In this document: piece by piece, positions 8,871 to 20,388 of the stretch
Numbering within the stretch: the first letter of the stretch is position 1
Layout: each line of letters starts with the position of its first letter
DNA from: Candidatus Microthrix parvicella Bio17-1
GTDB lineage: Bacteria > Actinomycetota > Acidimicrobiia > Acidimicrobiales > Microtrichaceae
Direction: 5' to 3'
Length of the DNA stretch: 64,000 nt
Assembly: GCF_000299415.1 (NCBI RefSeq)
Contig: NZ_AMPG01000003.1
Coordinates: 316,093 to 380,092 of the forward strand
Translations under genes and position numbers: made by a program
The notes under the pieces: generated by a model
The model's input: the letters and a program-made list of their open reading frames with translations, nothing else
Told to the model about the DNA's origin: nothing
Database searches by the model: none

Positions 8871-10084
8871 CCGAGACGATGGTGCGATTCCGCTACGAGG
8901 GCGAAACCGTCGAGGGCGAGACGGTCAAGGGCGAGATCAAGGCCCCGTCGTCGCTGGCCGCCCGCAATGAGTTGGCCCTCAACGGCACCCGCGTTTCCAA
9001 GTTGACGGAACGCAAGGGTCTCAACGTGGAGATCACCAAAAAGGGTGTTCCCCTCATCGAGATCATGCACTTCTGTCGGCAGATGTCGAGCTTCATGCGC
9101 GCCGGCGTGCCGGTGAACGAAGCGCTCAAGAGTTTGAGCGACGACTGCGACAACAAGCAGCTGAAGATCGTGCTCGACGACATGATCGAGCTGATCAGCT
9201 CCGGCTCCACGGTCGGCGACGCAGCGGCTCGTCACTCCGACGTGTTTCCGCCCTACTTCGTGGCCATCGTCCGTTCGGCTGACCTCACCGGCCGCATGGA
9301 CCGGGCCTTCGACGAGCTGCACCGCTACATCAAGCGCGACGTCGCGCTGCGCAAGCAAGTGCGCAAGGCGCTCATTTACCCGATGATCTTGATGGTCGTG
9401 TCGGTCGCGGTGGTGGGCATCATCGTGGTGTTCGTCATCCCCCGGTTCGCCGAGTTCTTCGACAGCTTCGGCGCCCAGCTGCCGCTGCCCACCCGCATCT
9501 TGATGGCGATCGCCGCTTTTGTGCAGTCGACCGCCGGGCTGATCACGCTGGTGGTGATCGTTAGCGTCGTTGTCGGCTTCTTCGCCACGATCAATACCCG
9601 CAAGGGTCGCTACTGGTGGCACGGCGTGCTGTTGAAGATGCCGATGATCAACAAGGTGATCGTGTTCTCCTCTACCGAGCGCTTCTCGCGGGTGCTGGGC
9701 GTGCTGCTGTCGTCAGGAGTTCCCCTATCCGACGCGCTTCCAAGCGCTTCGGACTGCTCCAATAACCTGGTGTTCAAGGGTCGCTTGGATGGGGCCACGC
9801 AGCTCGTCATGCAGGGCGACGGGTTCGCCGAGCCGATGGCCGACGCCAACATCTTCCCCAACACGATGCTGCAGATGATCAAGGTGGGCGAGCAAACCGG
9901 TGAGCTGGCAGCCCAGCTGGACAACGTGGCCGGCTTCTTCAACGACGAGCTGGACTATGCGGTCGACAAGATGACCGAATGGTTCGAGCCGATCATGATC
10001 ATCTTCATCGGCGTCGTGGTCGGCTTCGTTGCCCTCGCAATGGTCAGCGCCATGTACGGAATCTACGGCCAGGTCGAGCTCTGA
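8867..10084 (+). CDS. pilC: Type IV pilus inner-membrane platform protein PilC
   Basis: A polytopic platform that couples the PilB/PilT motors to the growing pilus. The 405 residues show the two T2SSF repeats: the first around MHFCRQMSSFMRAGVPVNEA, the second around TERFSRVLGVLLSSGVPL, which ends in EPIMIIFIGVVVGFVALAM. Three hydrophobic segments lie at about residues 170-195, 220-240 and 375-400. Translation is coupled to pilB through the 4-base overlap, with GGGG nearby as a ribosome binding site. An in-frame open stretch reaching far upstream is the antisense-like shadow of pilB and is excluded. Confidence 0.93.
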   Translation: MTETMVRFRYEGETVEGETVKGEIKAPSSLAARNELALNGTRVSKLTERKGLNVEITKKGVPLIEIMHFCRQMSSFMRAGVPVNEALKSLSDDCDNKQLKIVLDDMIELISSGSTVGDAAARHSDVFPPYFVAIVRSADLTGRMDRAFDELHRYIKRDVALRKQVRKALIYPMILMVVSVAVVGIIVVFVIPRFAEFFDSFGAQLPLPTRILMAIAAFVQSTAGLITLVVIVSVVVGFFATINTRKGRYWWHGVLLKMPMINKVIVFSSTERFSRVLGVLLSSGVPLSDALPSASDCSNNLVFKGRLDGATQLVMQGDGFAEPMADANIFPNTMLQMIKVGEQTGELAAQLDNVAGFFNDELDYAVDKMTEWFEPIMIIFIGVVVGFVALAMVSAMYGIYGQVEL

Positions 10085-10169
10085 TGGGTTCCCTCGCCAC
10101 TCACAAATCGTTGGACACCAACGGCGGCACCAACACCGGTGTCATCACACAAACAGGGAGAAACCCCCC

Positions 10170-10580
10170 ATGCACAGCACATTGAAGCGCCTCCAGGCAC
10201 GCAGCGGATCGGGCTTCACGCTCATCGAGTTGCTCGTCGTCATCGCCATCCTGGCCATTTTGGCTGGGGTGGTCGTGTTCGCCGTCGGCAACTCGACCGC
10301 CAACGCCAAGAAGACCGCTTGCGCCACTGAGCGGTCGAGCATCATTACTGCGTGGAACGCAGCGGCCACGTCGAATGAGATCAATGCCTCGGGTTCCTAC
10401 GAGGACTGGACTGACTACCTGAAGAACGCGAACCTCGAGTACTTCTCCGATCCCGCCAAGACCAATGCTGGCAAGACCACCAAGCCAGCTCCGGGAATCG
10501 TCCTTCGGGACCCGAATCCTGGCACGAACCCTGCTGAGGCAGATTGCAAGCAGATTGCAGCTAATGAGCTGCAGGCCTGA
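10170..10580 (+). CDS. pilA: Major-type prepilin (PilA/pseudopilin)
   Basis: A 136-residue prepilin. A short basic leader is cut by prepilin peptidase in SGSG/FTLIELLVVIAILAIL, giving Phe1 and the conserved Glu5, followed by about 20 hydrophobic residues that form the pilus core helix. The C-terminal domain is short, with two cysteines (in KKTACATE and EADCKQ) that could form the usual D-region disulfide. AGGGAG lies 10 bases before the ATG. Its position directly after pilC and its simple compact fold make it the best candidate for the major subunit. A strong hairpin follows it, so it may be expressed at a different level from pilT and the minor pilins. Confidence 0.88.
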   Translation: MHSTLKRLQARSGSGFTLIELLVVIAILAILAGVVVFAVGNSTANAKKTACATERSSIITAWNAAATSNEINASGSYEDWTDYLKNANLEYFSDPAKTNAGKTTKPAPGIVLRDPNPGTNPAEADCKQIAANELQA

Positions 10581-10643
10581 CGCGCAAGTGGGCGTTCAGT
10601 AGGTGAAGGTTCTTGGCTGACGTCCATTCAAGGAACCCGGTGA

Positions 10644-10675
10644 CGGCGTGGGCAGGGAACACCCTGTCCACGCCG
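10644..10675 (+). terminator. Hairpin between pilA and pilT
   Basis: The arm at 10645-10657 pairs with 10662-10674 over 13 positions (12 Watson-Crick and one G-U), around the loop AACA. C10644-G10675 adds a further pair. No U-tract follows, so it is not a textbook intrinsic terminator. It could be an attenuator or a stabilising 3' hairpin for pilA mRNA. Confidence 0.6.
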
Positions 10676-10747
10676 GTCCGCTCATGAAGGCATTTACATC
10701 AGATCAATTGGCATTGATATTGCCCACCTAAGCCGTAGAGGTCGCAC

Positions 10748-11833
10748 GTGTACAACGCAGACGTTTCCCACATCGAGGCCTACCTCAACGAGCTGATGGA
10801 ACGGCGCGCCACCGACCTGCACATCGCAGCCGGCTCGCACCCCATGATCCGTATCGATGGGTCACTCCAGCCGATCGACGGCGCCGAGCCGTTGACGGCC
10901 GAGCAGACGACGATGATCGTCGAGCGCCTGGTCGGCCCCGACGATATCGACCGCTTCAACGAAGACCGTCAGCTCGACTTTTCGTTCCCATGGTCGGACC
11001 GCGCCCGCTTCCGCGCCAACGCCTACTACCAGCGCAACTCGCCGGCGGTGGCATTCCGGCTGATCCCCACCGAAATCCCCACTCCCCAGCAGTTGGGCCT
11101 GCCCGACGTGTGGGAGAAGATCGTGAAGAAGCCGCACGGCCTGGTGCTGGCCACCGGCCCCACCGGCTCGGGTAAATCCACCTCGCAGGCGGCGATGGTC
11201 GCCGAGATCGCCGCCACCCGGGCCTGCCATATCCTCACGATCGAGGATCCCATCGAGTATATGCAGCACTCCAAGATGGCGTTGGTGAACCAGCGCGAGG
11301 TGGGCACCGACGTGCCGGACTTCGCCCAGGGACTGCGCGCCGCATTGCGTGAAGATCCCGACGTGGTGCTGGTTGGCGAGCTCCGCGACCTGGAGACGAT
11401 CGCCCTCACCCTCACCCTGGCCGAGACCGGCCACCTGGTGTTCGGCACCCTGCACACCAACGACGCCGCCCAGACGGTCGACCGCCTGATCGACGTGTTT
11501 CCCCACGACCAGCAGGCGCAGGTGCGCACCCAGCTGTCGATGTCGTTGGTGGCGGTGATCGCCCAGCGCCTGATCCCACGCGTCGGAGGGGGCCGCGTGG
11601 CCGCCTTCGAGGTGATGACCGGTTCGCCGGCCATCTCCAACCTGATCCGTGAAGGCCAGGTGCGCCAGATTCGCAACGTGATGACCACCTCCGGCCGCGA
11701 CGGCATGCAGTTGCTCGAGAGCTCCCTCAGCGGGTTGGTGTCCAACGGGACGATCACCCTGGACGACGCTCAGGCGATCTCGATGTACCCCGACGAGGTC
11801 GTCTATCACCAGCAGGTGGTCGGCCGAACGTGA
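10748..11833 (+). CDS. pilT: Type IV pilus retraction ATPase PilT
   Basis: The retraction motor of type IV pili, 361 residues, cytosolic hexamer. An N-terminal PAS-like domain (ATDLHIAAGSHPMIRIDG) precedes Walker A, GPTGSGKST, from residue 137. The Asp box is TIEDPIEYMQ, Walker B is DPDVVLVGELRDLETI and the His box is HLVFGTLHTNDAAQ. The PilT-specific AIRNLIRE-type motif appears as AISNLIREGQVRQI, and there is no tetracysteine motif. These features separate it from PilB. GTG start with GAGG 7-10 bases upstream. Its presence implies that the pili can be pulled back, enabling twitching, DNA uptake or surface pulling. Confidence 0.93.
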   Translation: MYNADVSHIEAYLNELMERRATDLHIAAGSHPMIRIDGSLQPIDGAEPLTAEQTTMIVERLVGPDDIDRFNEDRQLDFSFPWSDRARFRANAYYQRNSPAVAFRLIPTEIPTPQQLGLPDVWEKIVKKPHGLVLATGPTGSGKSTSQAAMVAEIAATRACHILTIEDPIEYMQHSKMALVNQREVGTDVPDFAQGLRAALREDPDVVLVGELRDLETIALTLTLAETGHLVFGTLHTNDAAQTVDRLIDVFPHDQQAQVRTQLSMSLVAVIAQRLIPRVGGGRVAAFEVMTGSPAISNLIREGQVRQIRNVMTTSGRDGMQLLESSLSGLVSNGTITLDDAQAISMYPDEVVYHQQVVGRT

Positions 11834-11903
11834 TGACGCGTGCGGCATTGTTCGGGCTACGTTCAGTGGTCTCATGGAACTCGGCTCGGAAAGGGTCTTC
11901 GAC

Positions 11904-13643
11904 ATGACCGACTCGCTGTCGAAACTTGAAGAGCAGCGGGCGCTCTCTCGGCGTCAGGGTGGATTCGGTCTTATCGAGGCCCTCATTGGCATGGTGATGG
12001 TGGCCTTGCTGATCGGGGCCGGAGCTACCGGGCTTCAGGTTCTCCAAAACTCTTCGCGAGAGGGCAACCAGACCGCCCGTATGGACGCAGTCTTGGTGGG
12101 TGCCAGCGAGGCAGTGCGTGAGACCGCCTATGTGGAATGCGCTGAACCTGAGGTCTATCAAAGGGCCATTTTGGACGCCGACGCCGCTCGCACCGACGAT
12201 CAGAACCTAATTCGTGAGACTGGTTCTGGAGCGCCTGAGGTGAGGATCACGGGCGTTACGAGCGAAACCTGCAGCACTCCGGAAGGAGATAACGGACGTC
12301 AGAGCGTCAAGGTCTCGGTGACCAATGCCAGCAACGGCAAGGTTCGCATCGCCAAAGTAACGAAGGTGGACTCAGCGCGTCGTCTGCGCTTGCCGGTTGC
12401 AAAAATCGACGCTCCGATGCATCAGACGAAGGCAGGGGACATCCGTTCAGTCTTTTCGCTGACCGCTACCGACTCGATGTCCTTCCATGACCTCTATAAG
12501 TTCGAGTGGGACTGCGATGCTGACGGTGTCGCAACGATGGTCCCCGGGACGGAAAAAACCGGCGAGACAACGTCGGCCGACCAGCAGATGCTGTGCCAGT
12601 ACGTGGCAGGCCCCAGCGATCGACTGGTCCGTGTCACGTTGCAAGTTACCGACTCAAAGGACCAGACCAGCCAAGCCGAGGTGGATGTCACGGTCGATAA
12701 GCGAACCGACCCACGACTTCCGCCTGTCGCAGCGGCATCCGTGGTTGGGGGTACAAACGTTGGAATTCCTGGAACCACGTTTGGTTTCTCATCTCTCGGA
12801 ACAGTTTCGCCATACGGCACCCCGTTGAGTTTCAGTTGGAATTTTGGGGATCCTGCGAGTGGGTCGTCGAATATTTCCAACCTGGAGAATCCGACGCACA
12901 CCTTCTTCCGACTGGACGACAGCTATCAGGTCACGCTGACGGTCACGGATGAGTTCGGACTGAGCTCACCTGCCGGCATCCTGATCAAGATCCAGTCGAC
13001 CAGTCCGCCTCCGCCCACAGCGACTTTCGCCCAACCGAATCCTGCGCCAGGTGTCTTCCATGTGTCTACGCCGGTGCCGTTCGATGGCAGGCCGTCACGG
13101 GATCATGCCGGTGCCCCGGTCTCGTCGTATCTATGGGACTTCGGGGATGGACAGACGTCCACAAGCCCCGCCCCAACTCATGTGTATAAGACGTCCGGCA
13201 CTCACGAGGTCAAGTTGACCGTCAAAGATTCCACGGGTCAGACATCGTTCACCACCCGCGACATTCTGGTGAAGACGCTCGATGCTCCCGCCAACTTCCG
13301 GGTGTCCGGTGCCCAGTACATGCTTCCCCTGATTCGTTGGGGCTACCTCGACTTTGCTTGGACGCCGCTCCAGTCGGCACCTGGAGAAAATCTGCAGGTG
13401 GAAGTGCAGATCCAGGAATCACAACCCGTGAATGCTTGCTGGATCAAGAACGTGACGAAGCCGGGAATCGCTCTGAGCAGTGGGAAGTATCGGTGGAGCG
13501 AGTCCAGCGTGTCGATTGGGCAGACGTTCTGTGCTGGATCGACCTATCCGTATCGTGCTCGAGTCGTCAACATTGCCGCTCCCCGGGTGGACGGGCTGAA
13601 CCCTGGGCCTTGGTCTTCGCCAGTGCAGAAGCGGAGCCTCTGA
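11904..13643 (+). CDS. PilV-like minor prepilin with PKD-domain ectodomain (cassette 1)
   Basis: A 579-residue class III prepilin. The leader ends in RRQGG/FGLIEALIGMVMV (cleavage after Gly, Glu5 present). After a pilin-type region of about 130 residues come PKD-like Ig folds: one around 170-275, a second around 285-380 (SFSWNFGDP), and a third around 385-470 (YLWDFGDGQTSTSP). A fibronectin-III-like tail with two cysteines follows to 579. Ordinary PilV/GspI minor pilins are 120-200 residues, so most of this protein would project from the pilus. It begins a V-W-X cassette: the next gene starts one base after its stop. The 11904 ATG is chosen over 11874 because it gives a normal leader length. 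A role in surface or polysaccharide binding is inferred, not shown. Confidence 0.82.
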   Translation: MTDSLSKLEEQRALSRRQGGFGLIEALIGMVMVALLIGAGATGLQVLQNSSREGNQTARMDAVLVGASEAVRETAYVECAEPEVYQRAILDADAARTDDQNLIRETGSGAPEVRITGVTSETCSTPEGDNGRQSVKVSVTNASNGKVRIAKVTKVDSARRLRLPVAKIDAPMHQTKAGDIRSVFSLTATDSMSFHDLYKFEWDCDADGVATMVPGTEKTGETTSADQQMLCQYVAGPSDRLVRVTLQVTDSKDQTSQAEVDVTVDKRTDPRLPPVAAASVVGGTNVGIPGTTFGFSSLGTVSPYGTPLSFSWNFGDPASGSSNISNLENPTHTFFRLDDSYQVTLTVTDEFGLSSPAGILIKIQSTSPPPPTATFAQPNPAPGVFHVSTPVPFDGRPSRDHAGAPVSSYLWDFGDGQTSTSPAPTHVYKTSGTHEVKLTVKDSTGQTSFTTRDILVKTLDAPANFRVSGAQYMLPLIRWGYLDFAWTPLQSAPGENLQVEVQIQESQPVNACWIKNVTKPGIALSSGKYRWSESSVSIGQTFCAGSTYPYRARVVNIAAPRVDGLNPGPWSSPVQKRSL

Positions 13644-13644
13644 C

Positions 13645-16595
<2,951 letters not shown>

Positions 16596-16599
<4 letters not shown>

Positions 16600-17159
16600 T
16601 TCGCCAGATGAAGCGAAATCAGTGGCGACGCCGCGTGGCTGGTGCGCGTAAGGGTGCTGGCTTTTCAACGATTTCCATTGCCTTTGTGTTGCTCGCTTTG
16701 ACCATCCCAATGGTGATGATTGCGGAGTCAACCTTGGTTGCCGCCCGCCAAGCGACCGGCAACGCTCTGGGGCAGGAAAACCTTCGCGCCATTGACGGTG
16801 CTATGTCCGAGGTGATCGCCGAAGTGCGTCTTGATCCAGAGGCAGCCAAGACCGGAGGGGGCTGTCAAGGAAGCCCGCATCCTGCGACAGTAGTTTTCGA
16901 ACGCGATCAGTTGCGCCCTTCCCAGAGCACACTTGACCTTGATATCAACTGCTCCATTCACAAAGTAGGTTCGGCCGGTCGGATTCTTGACTTCGAAGCG
17001 ATGGTTGGGACTTCCAAGCTTGGTGAGGCGAGGGTTCGGTACGTGGATCGATTTGGGTCTGACCCAGAGCCTGGTTTTGAAATGCTGGTCTGTGATTGGC
17101 AGCTAGGTAACAACGACAAACCGTTGGCAGAGTGTCCCGCCGTTCCCGCCGGGCCCTAG
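16596..17159 (+). CDS. PilX/GspK-like minor prepilin lacking Glu5 (cassette 1)
   Basis: A 187-residue protein that overlaps the PilW-like gene by ATGA. The N-terminus carries a basic leader and KGAG/FSTISIAFVLLALTI, a prepilin-type cleavage site and hydrophobic helix. Residue 5 is Ser, not the Glu needed for normal subunit packing. GspK and PilX-type tip pilins are the known exceptions to Glu5 and are encoded last in I-J-K or V-W-X sets, exactly as here. Three or four cysteines in the globular part could form disulfides. Inferred role: completes the tip complex with the two preceding proteins. The homologous last gene of cassette 2 is at 27236-27712. Confidence 0.7.
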
Positions 17160-17195
17160 ATCAGTCCACGGTGAACTCGGAAAGACCGGTGATCA

Positions 17196-17630
17196 ATGAC
17201 TGAAGACCAGTCCAACCTACATTCCTGTGGCACTGAACCGAGTGTTCACTTGGTCACGGGTAACCCCTTGCTCTCGCGTTCGACGGACCTTTATCGGCAG
17301 AAGCTTGCCGAGGCTGGCGTAGAGGATGCGGAACACGCAGTTCCACCTGCTCTCCGGCCGGTGGGGCGAACTTCGGTCCACGTCGTCGCTCACCCAGCGG
17401 AGTTCCAGTGTGGGTGTCATGCGTGCCGCGCTCGGGACGCTGGATCAGCTCAGCCTCTCTATCGACCCGACTTCTACGAGTTCCTCACCGAACCGTTCAC
17501 CGACAACGAACGACACCGCTTTGGACTCGGTTTGTCGCCGGAAACCTGGGCGGAGCGCGTCTCGGCTGAGGTGAGCGGGAGACGCGATGTCGGCTCGGCC
17601 GAGCTTGTACGAAAACGATGCCTGCCATAG
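17196..17630 (+). pseudogene. Decayed copy of the acyltransferase-like gene at 17735
   Basis: The first 62 residues closely match the next gene (LLSRSTDLYRQKLAEAGVED against LLSRSAEIYRERLAEAGVEG). Then a one-base insertion near 17390-17405 shifts the frame through the segment that should read VMRAALGTLDQLSL. About 300 bases of the core are deleted between that segment and YRPDFYEFLTEPFTDNERHR, which returns to frame. The result is a 144-codon frame lacking the whole putative catalytic core. This is a tandem duplication with decay of the upstream copy; it could still make a short protein but not a working enzyme. Confidence 0.75.
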
Positions 17631-17734
17631 CGGCGAAGTGGGAACTTGGACGCTCGGATGGACAGTCACCGTGATACTGAATATTCTTCGAGTTCGGTTT
17701 TGGCTCCCTGCGCTTCCTTCAGAATGGACACCAC

Positions 17735-18391
17735 ATGAACAACCTCCAAACGGATCCATCGACAGAGCAGAGCGGCCCGACCGTACACGTGGTGATGGGG
17801 GATCCGCTGTTGTCGCGTTCAGCGGAGATCTACCGGGAAAGGCTGGCCGAGGCCGGCGTGGAGGGCGCAGAACGCGCAGTTCCGCCTGCTCTTCGGCCGG
17901 TGGGGCGAACTTCGTTCCACGTCGTGATGTCACCCACCGGTGAGCCGGTCGGGGTGATGCGTGCCGCTCTCGGGACGCTGGATCAGCTCAGCCTCGGCGA
18001 GTTGATCGATCCTGACAAGCGGCCACACGGGTTGGTCTGTGAATGCCCGCTGATCGCTGTTGAGGCAGGCGCACCGGAGGGCACCACCGAGCTGCTGTAC
18101 CGCTCGGTCTACGTGTTTGCTCGTCGTCACGGCGCCGAGCATCTGGTCGCCTCGGTCGACCCCATGACCCTGGGCATCTTCAGGGATGAGTACGGCATCA
18201 AGTTTCGGGCTCTGGGACCGGTCAAGACGTTTTTGGGTTTCGACTCGATGGCAGTCGGTGAAGAATTGACGATCCTCGAGAGCGGCCTGCGCATCTACCG
18301 GCCCGACTTCTACGACTTCCTCACCGAGCCCTTCACCGACAACGAACGTCAGCGGTTTGGTCTCGGCGCCCGAGCGACCGCCTCGGCCTGA
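17735..18391 (+). CDS. Putative GNAT/N-acyltransferase-like protein of unknown substrate
   Basis: I do not firmly recognise this 218-residue protein. Its layout resembles the acyl-homoserine-lactone synthase/FeeM branch of the GNAT fold: an N-terminal helix with an Arg-rich run (EIYRERLAEAG), a central strand GEPVGVMRAALGTLDQL, an ECPLIAVE segment, and then a helix-strand unit (YRSVYVFARRHGAEHLVASV) and FRDEYGIKFRALG. If so it would transfer an acyl group to an amine. It stands alone between the two minor-pilin cassettes and has a damaged duplicate just upstream. The start is the ATG at 17735. Alternatives: a lineage-specific protein without enzyme activity. The fold assignment is tentative. 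Confidence 0.5.
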   Translation: MNNLQTDPSTEQSGPTVHVVMGDPLLSRSAEIYRERLAEAGVEGAERAVPPALRPVGRTSFHVVMSPTGEPVGVMRAALGTLDQLSLGELIDPDKRPHGLVCECPLIAVEAGAPEGTTELLYRSVYVFARRHGAEHLVASVDPMTLGIFRDEYGIKFRALGPVKTFLGFDSMAVGEELTILESGLRIYRPDFYDFLTEPFTDNERQRFGLGARATASA

Positions 18392-18491
18392 ACGGAGGAC
18401 CGGGGAGCCCGTAGGGATAGGGTCCAGACTGCACGGGTCACCCGAACCGAAGGTTTGACGAGATGACGCCTGACGAGAGAAGAGCCCGCTG

Positions 18492-19376
18492 ATGGGGGCC
18501 GTGTCCACCGCCAGCGCCATTGCGGTCATCGTGTTGATGTTCGTCATGTGGGTGGCGTCGGTGTTTCTCTCCGACGTCAGCATCGTCGACCTGGTGTGGG
18601 GCCTGGCGTTCGTCCTCGTCGCCCACACTGCACGCGCGGTGGTCGACCCCAACCCCCGGATCGATCTGCTGACTGCGCTGGTCACCATCTGGGGTTTCCG
18701 CCTGTCCGGCTACCTGCTGTGGCGTAACTGGGGCACCGGCGAGGACAAGCGCTACGTGGCCATGCGCAAGCACTACGGCGACAAGTTCTGGTGGTTCAGC
18801 CTGGTCCAGACATTCGGCCTTCAGGGTGCGCTGGTGCTGATCGTGTCGCTGCCGGTGCAGTTGACCGCCGCCGGCGACGACGTGACGTTGGGCTGGGTTG
18901 CCTGGCTGGGTGCGGCGATTTGGCTCGTGGGCTTCACCTTTGAAACGGTGGGCGACGCCCAGCTGGCCCGCTTCAAGGCCAAGCCGGAGAACGAGGGTCA
19001 GGTGATGGACCGCGGCCTGTGGCGCTACACCCGGCACCCCAACTACTTCGGCGACTTCACCGTGTGGTGGGGGCTGTTCCTCGTGTCGCTGGCTGCCGGC
19101 GGTTGGTGGGGCATCGTCGGGCCGATCGTGATGAGCGTGTTTCTGCTGCGGGTGTCGGGCGTGACCATGCTGGAGCGGACGATCACCAAGCGTCGGCCCG
19201 GCTACGCCGACTACATCGCCCGCACGTCCACCTTCTTTCCCATGCCCCCCAAGTCGCTGCCAAGCGACGCCGCAACGCACGGCAAGGATGACGACACCGG
19301 AGACTTTGACACGGAGAGCTTTGTTGCCGAGGCTCCACCTGCCAAGCCCGACACAAGCAAGGACTCGCCCACATGA
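18492..19376 (+). CDS. DUF1295 membrane protein (steroid 5-alpha-reductase/ICMT-like fold)
   Basis: A 294-residue integral membrane protein with about six hydrophobic segments. The C-terminal half carries the family hallmark RGLWRYTRHPNYFGDF (about 173-188) and a following LLRVSGVTMLE. DUF1295 belongs to the superfamily of isoprenylcysteine methyltransferases and steroid/enoyl reductases, whose cofactor binds near the RHPxY loop. Its actual reaction is not known. The last 40 residues are a hydrophilic Asp/Ser/Pro tail. The gene overlaps the next start by 4 bases (ATGA), so the two are co-translated. Confidence 0.85.
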   Translation: MGAVSTASAIAVIVLMFVMWVASVFLSDVSIVDLVWGLAFVLVAHTARAVVDPNPRIDLLTALVTIWGFRLSGYLLWRNWGTGEDKRYVAMRKHYGDKFWWFSLVQTFGLQGALVLIVSLPVQLTAAGDDVTLGWVAWLGAAIWLVGFTFETVGDAQLARFKAKPENEGQVMDRGLWRYTRHPNYFGDFTVWWGLFLVSLAAGGWWGIVGPIVMSVFLLRVSGVTMLERTITKRRPGYADYIARTSTFFPMPPKSLPSDAATHGKDDDTGDFDTESFVAEAPPAKPDTSKDSPT

Positions 19377-20155
19377 GCACCACACCCCCCGCAGACCCCG
19401 AACTGCTGGCGGCGGCCCGCCGCTTCGCCCAGGAGGCCGGCGCGTTGACGCTGGACTGGTTCCGCGGCAGCGACCTGAACCTGGAGCACAAGGGCGACGG
19501 CACGCCGGTGACCGCGGCCGACAAGGCGTCTGAGGCACGGCTTCGCTTGCTGATCGGCGACTTCGCGCCCGATGACACGATTTTGGGTGAGGAGGAGGGC
19601 CTGTCGACGGGCAGCAGCGGCCGCCGCTGGATCATCGACCCAATCGACGGCACCAAGGCCTTCACCCGCGGGGTTCCGCTGTACTCCACGCTGGTGGCGG
19701 TGGAGGATGAGCACGGGCCTGCGGTCGGCGTGATCGAGTTACCGGCCTTGGGCCAACGAGTGTTCGCTGGACGCGGATTGGGCTGCTTCGTCGCGGACGC
19801 CCGCGGCGAACGACCGGCCCGGGTGAGTGCCACCGACACTGTGGGTTCGGCGATGCTGACCACCAGCGGGTTCGGGTCGTGGAGCACCGAACAGGTGGTT
19901 GCCGTTCACGGCTGCGGCGCGTTGCTGCGCACCTGGGGTGATGGATATGGCTACGCCATGGTGGCCACCGGGGTGGCGGACGCGATGGTCGACCCGATCG
20001 TCGCCGAATGGGACGTGGCCCCGATGTCGATCATCCTCACCGAGGCCGGCGGACGGTTTACCGCGCTCGACGGCACCGAGGGCGCCGACCGGGGCAGCGG
20101 GCTGGGCACCAACGGCCTGATCCACGACTATTTAATGGCGGTGCTCCCCCACTGA
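19373..20155 (+). CDS. hisN: Histidinol-phosphatase / inositol-monophosphatase family
   Basis: A 260-residue Mg2+-dependent phosphatase. Metal-binding motifs are in order: GEE at 72-74, DPIDGT at 89-94, and WD in AEWDVAP (about 213-214). The N-terminal GDGTPVTAADKASE is typical of the HisN branch that dephosphorylates L-histidinol phosphate in actinobacteria, rather than SuhB or CysQ. A related sugar or inositol phosphate cannot be excluded by sequence. Coupled to the DUF1295 gene by ATGA. No other his genes are near, which is common for hisN. Confidence 0.8.
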   Translation: MSTTPPADPELLAAARRFAQEAGALTLDWFRGSDLNLEHKGDGTPVTAADKASEARLRLLIGDFAPDDTILGEEEGLSTGSSGRRWIIDPIDGTKAFTRGVPLYSTLVAVEDEHGPAVGVIELPALGQRVFAGRGLGCFVADARGERPARVSATDTVGSAMLTTSGFGSWSTEQVVAVHGCGALLRTWGDGYGYAMVATGVADAMVDPIVAEWDVAPMSIILTEAGGRFTALDGTEGADRGSGLGTNGLIHDYLMAVLPH

Positions 20156-20388
20156 GTCGGCCACCTGAGGGGTGATTCCCCGGGCCCCAGCCATCGGGGC
20201 GTTCATGAAGAATCTCGGCGGCGGAGAACACCTGGCCCAATGTGAATGTGACCTCACACTCGCTGGTCGTTGAATGTTCACTACGACGCCCGTGAGTGTT
20301 CTGGTGTGCCTAGCATTCAAGTGAACGCGTGTGTACTGTGCGTGAATTCGGACACAGACACGGCGGATCGCTGCCGCCGAGGGGCCTC

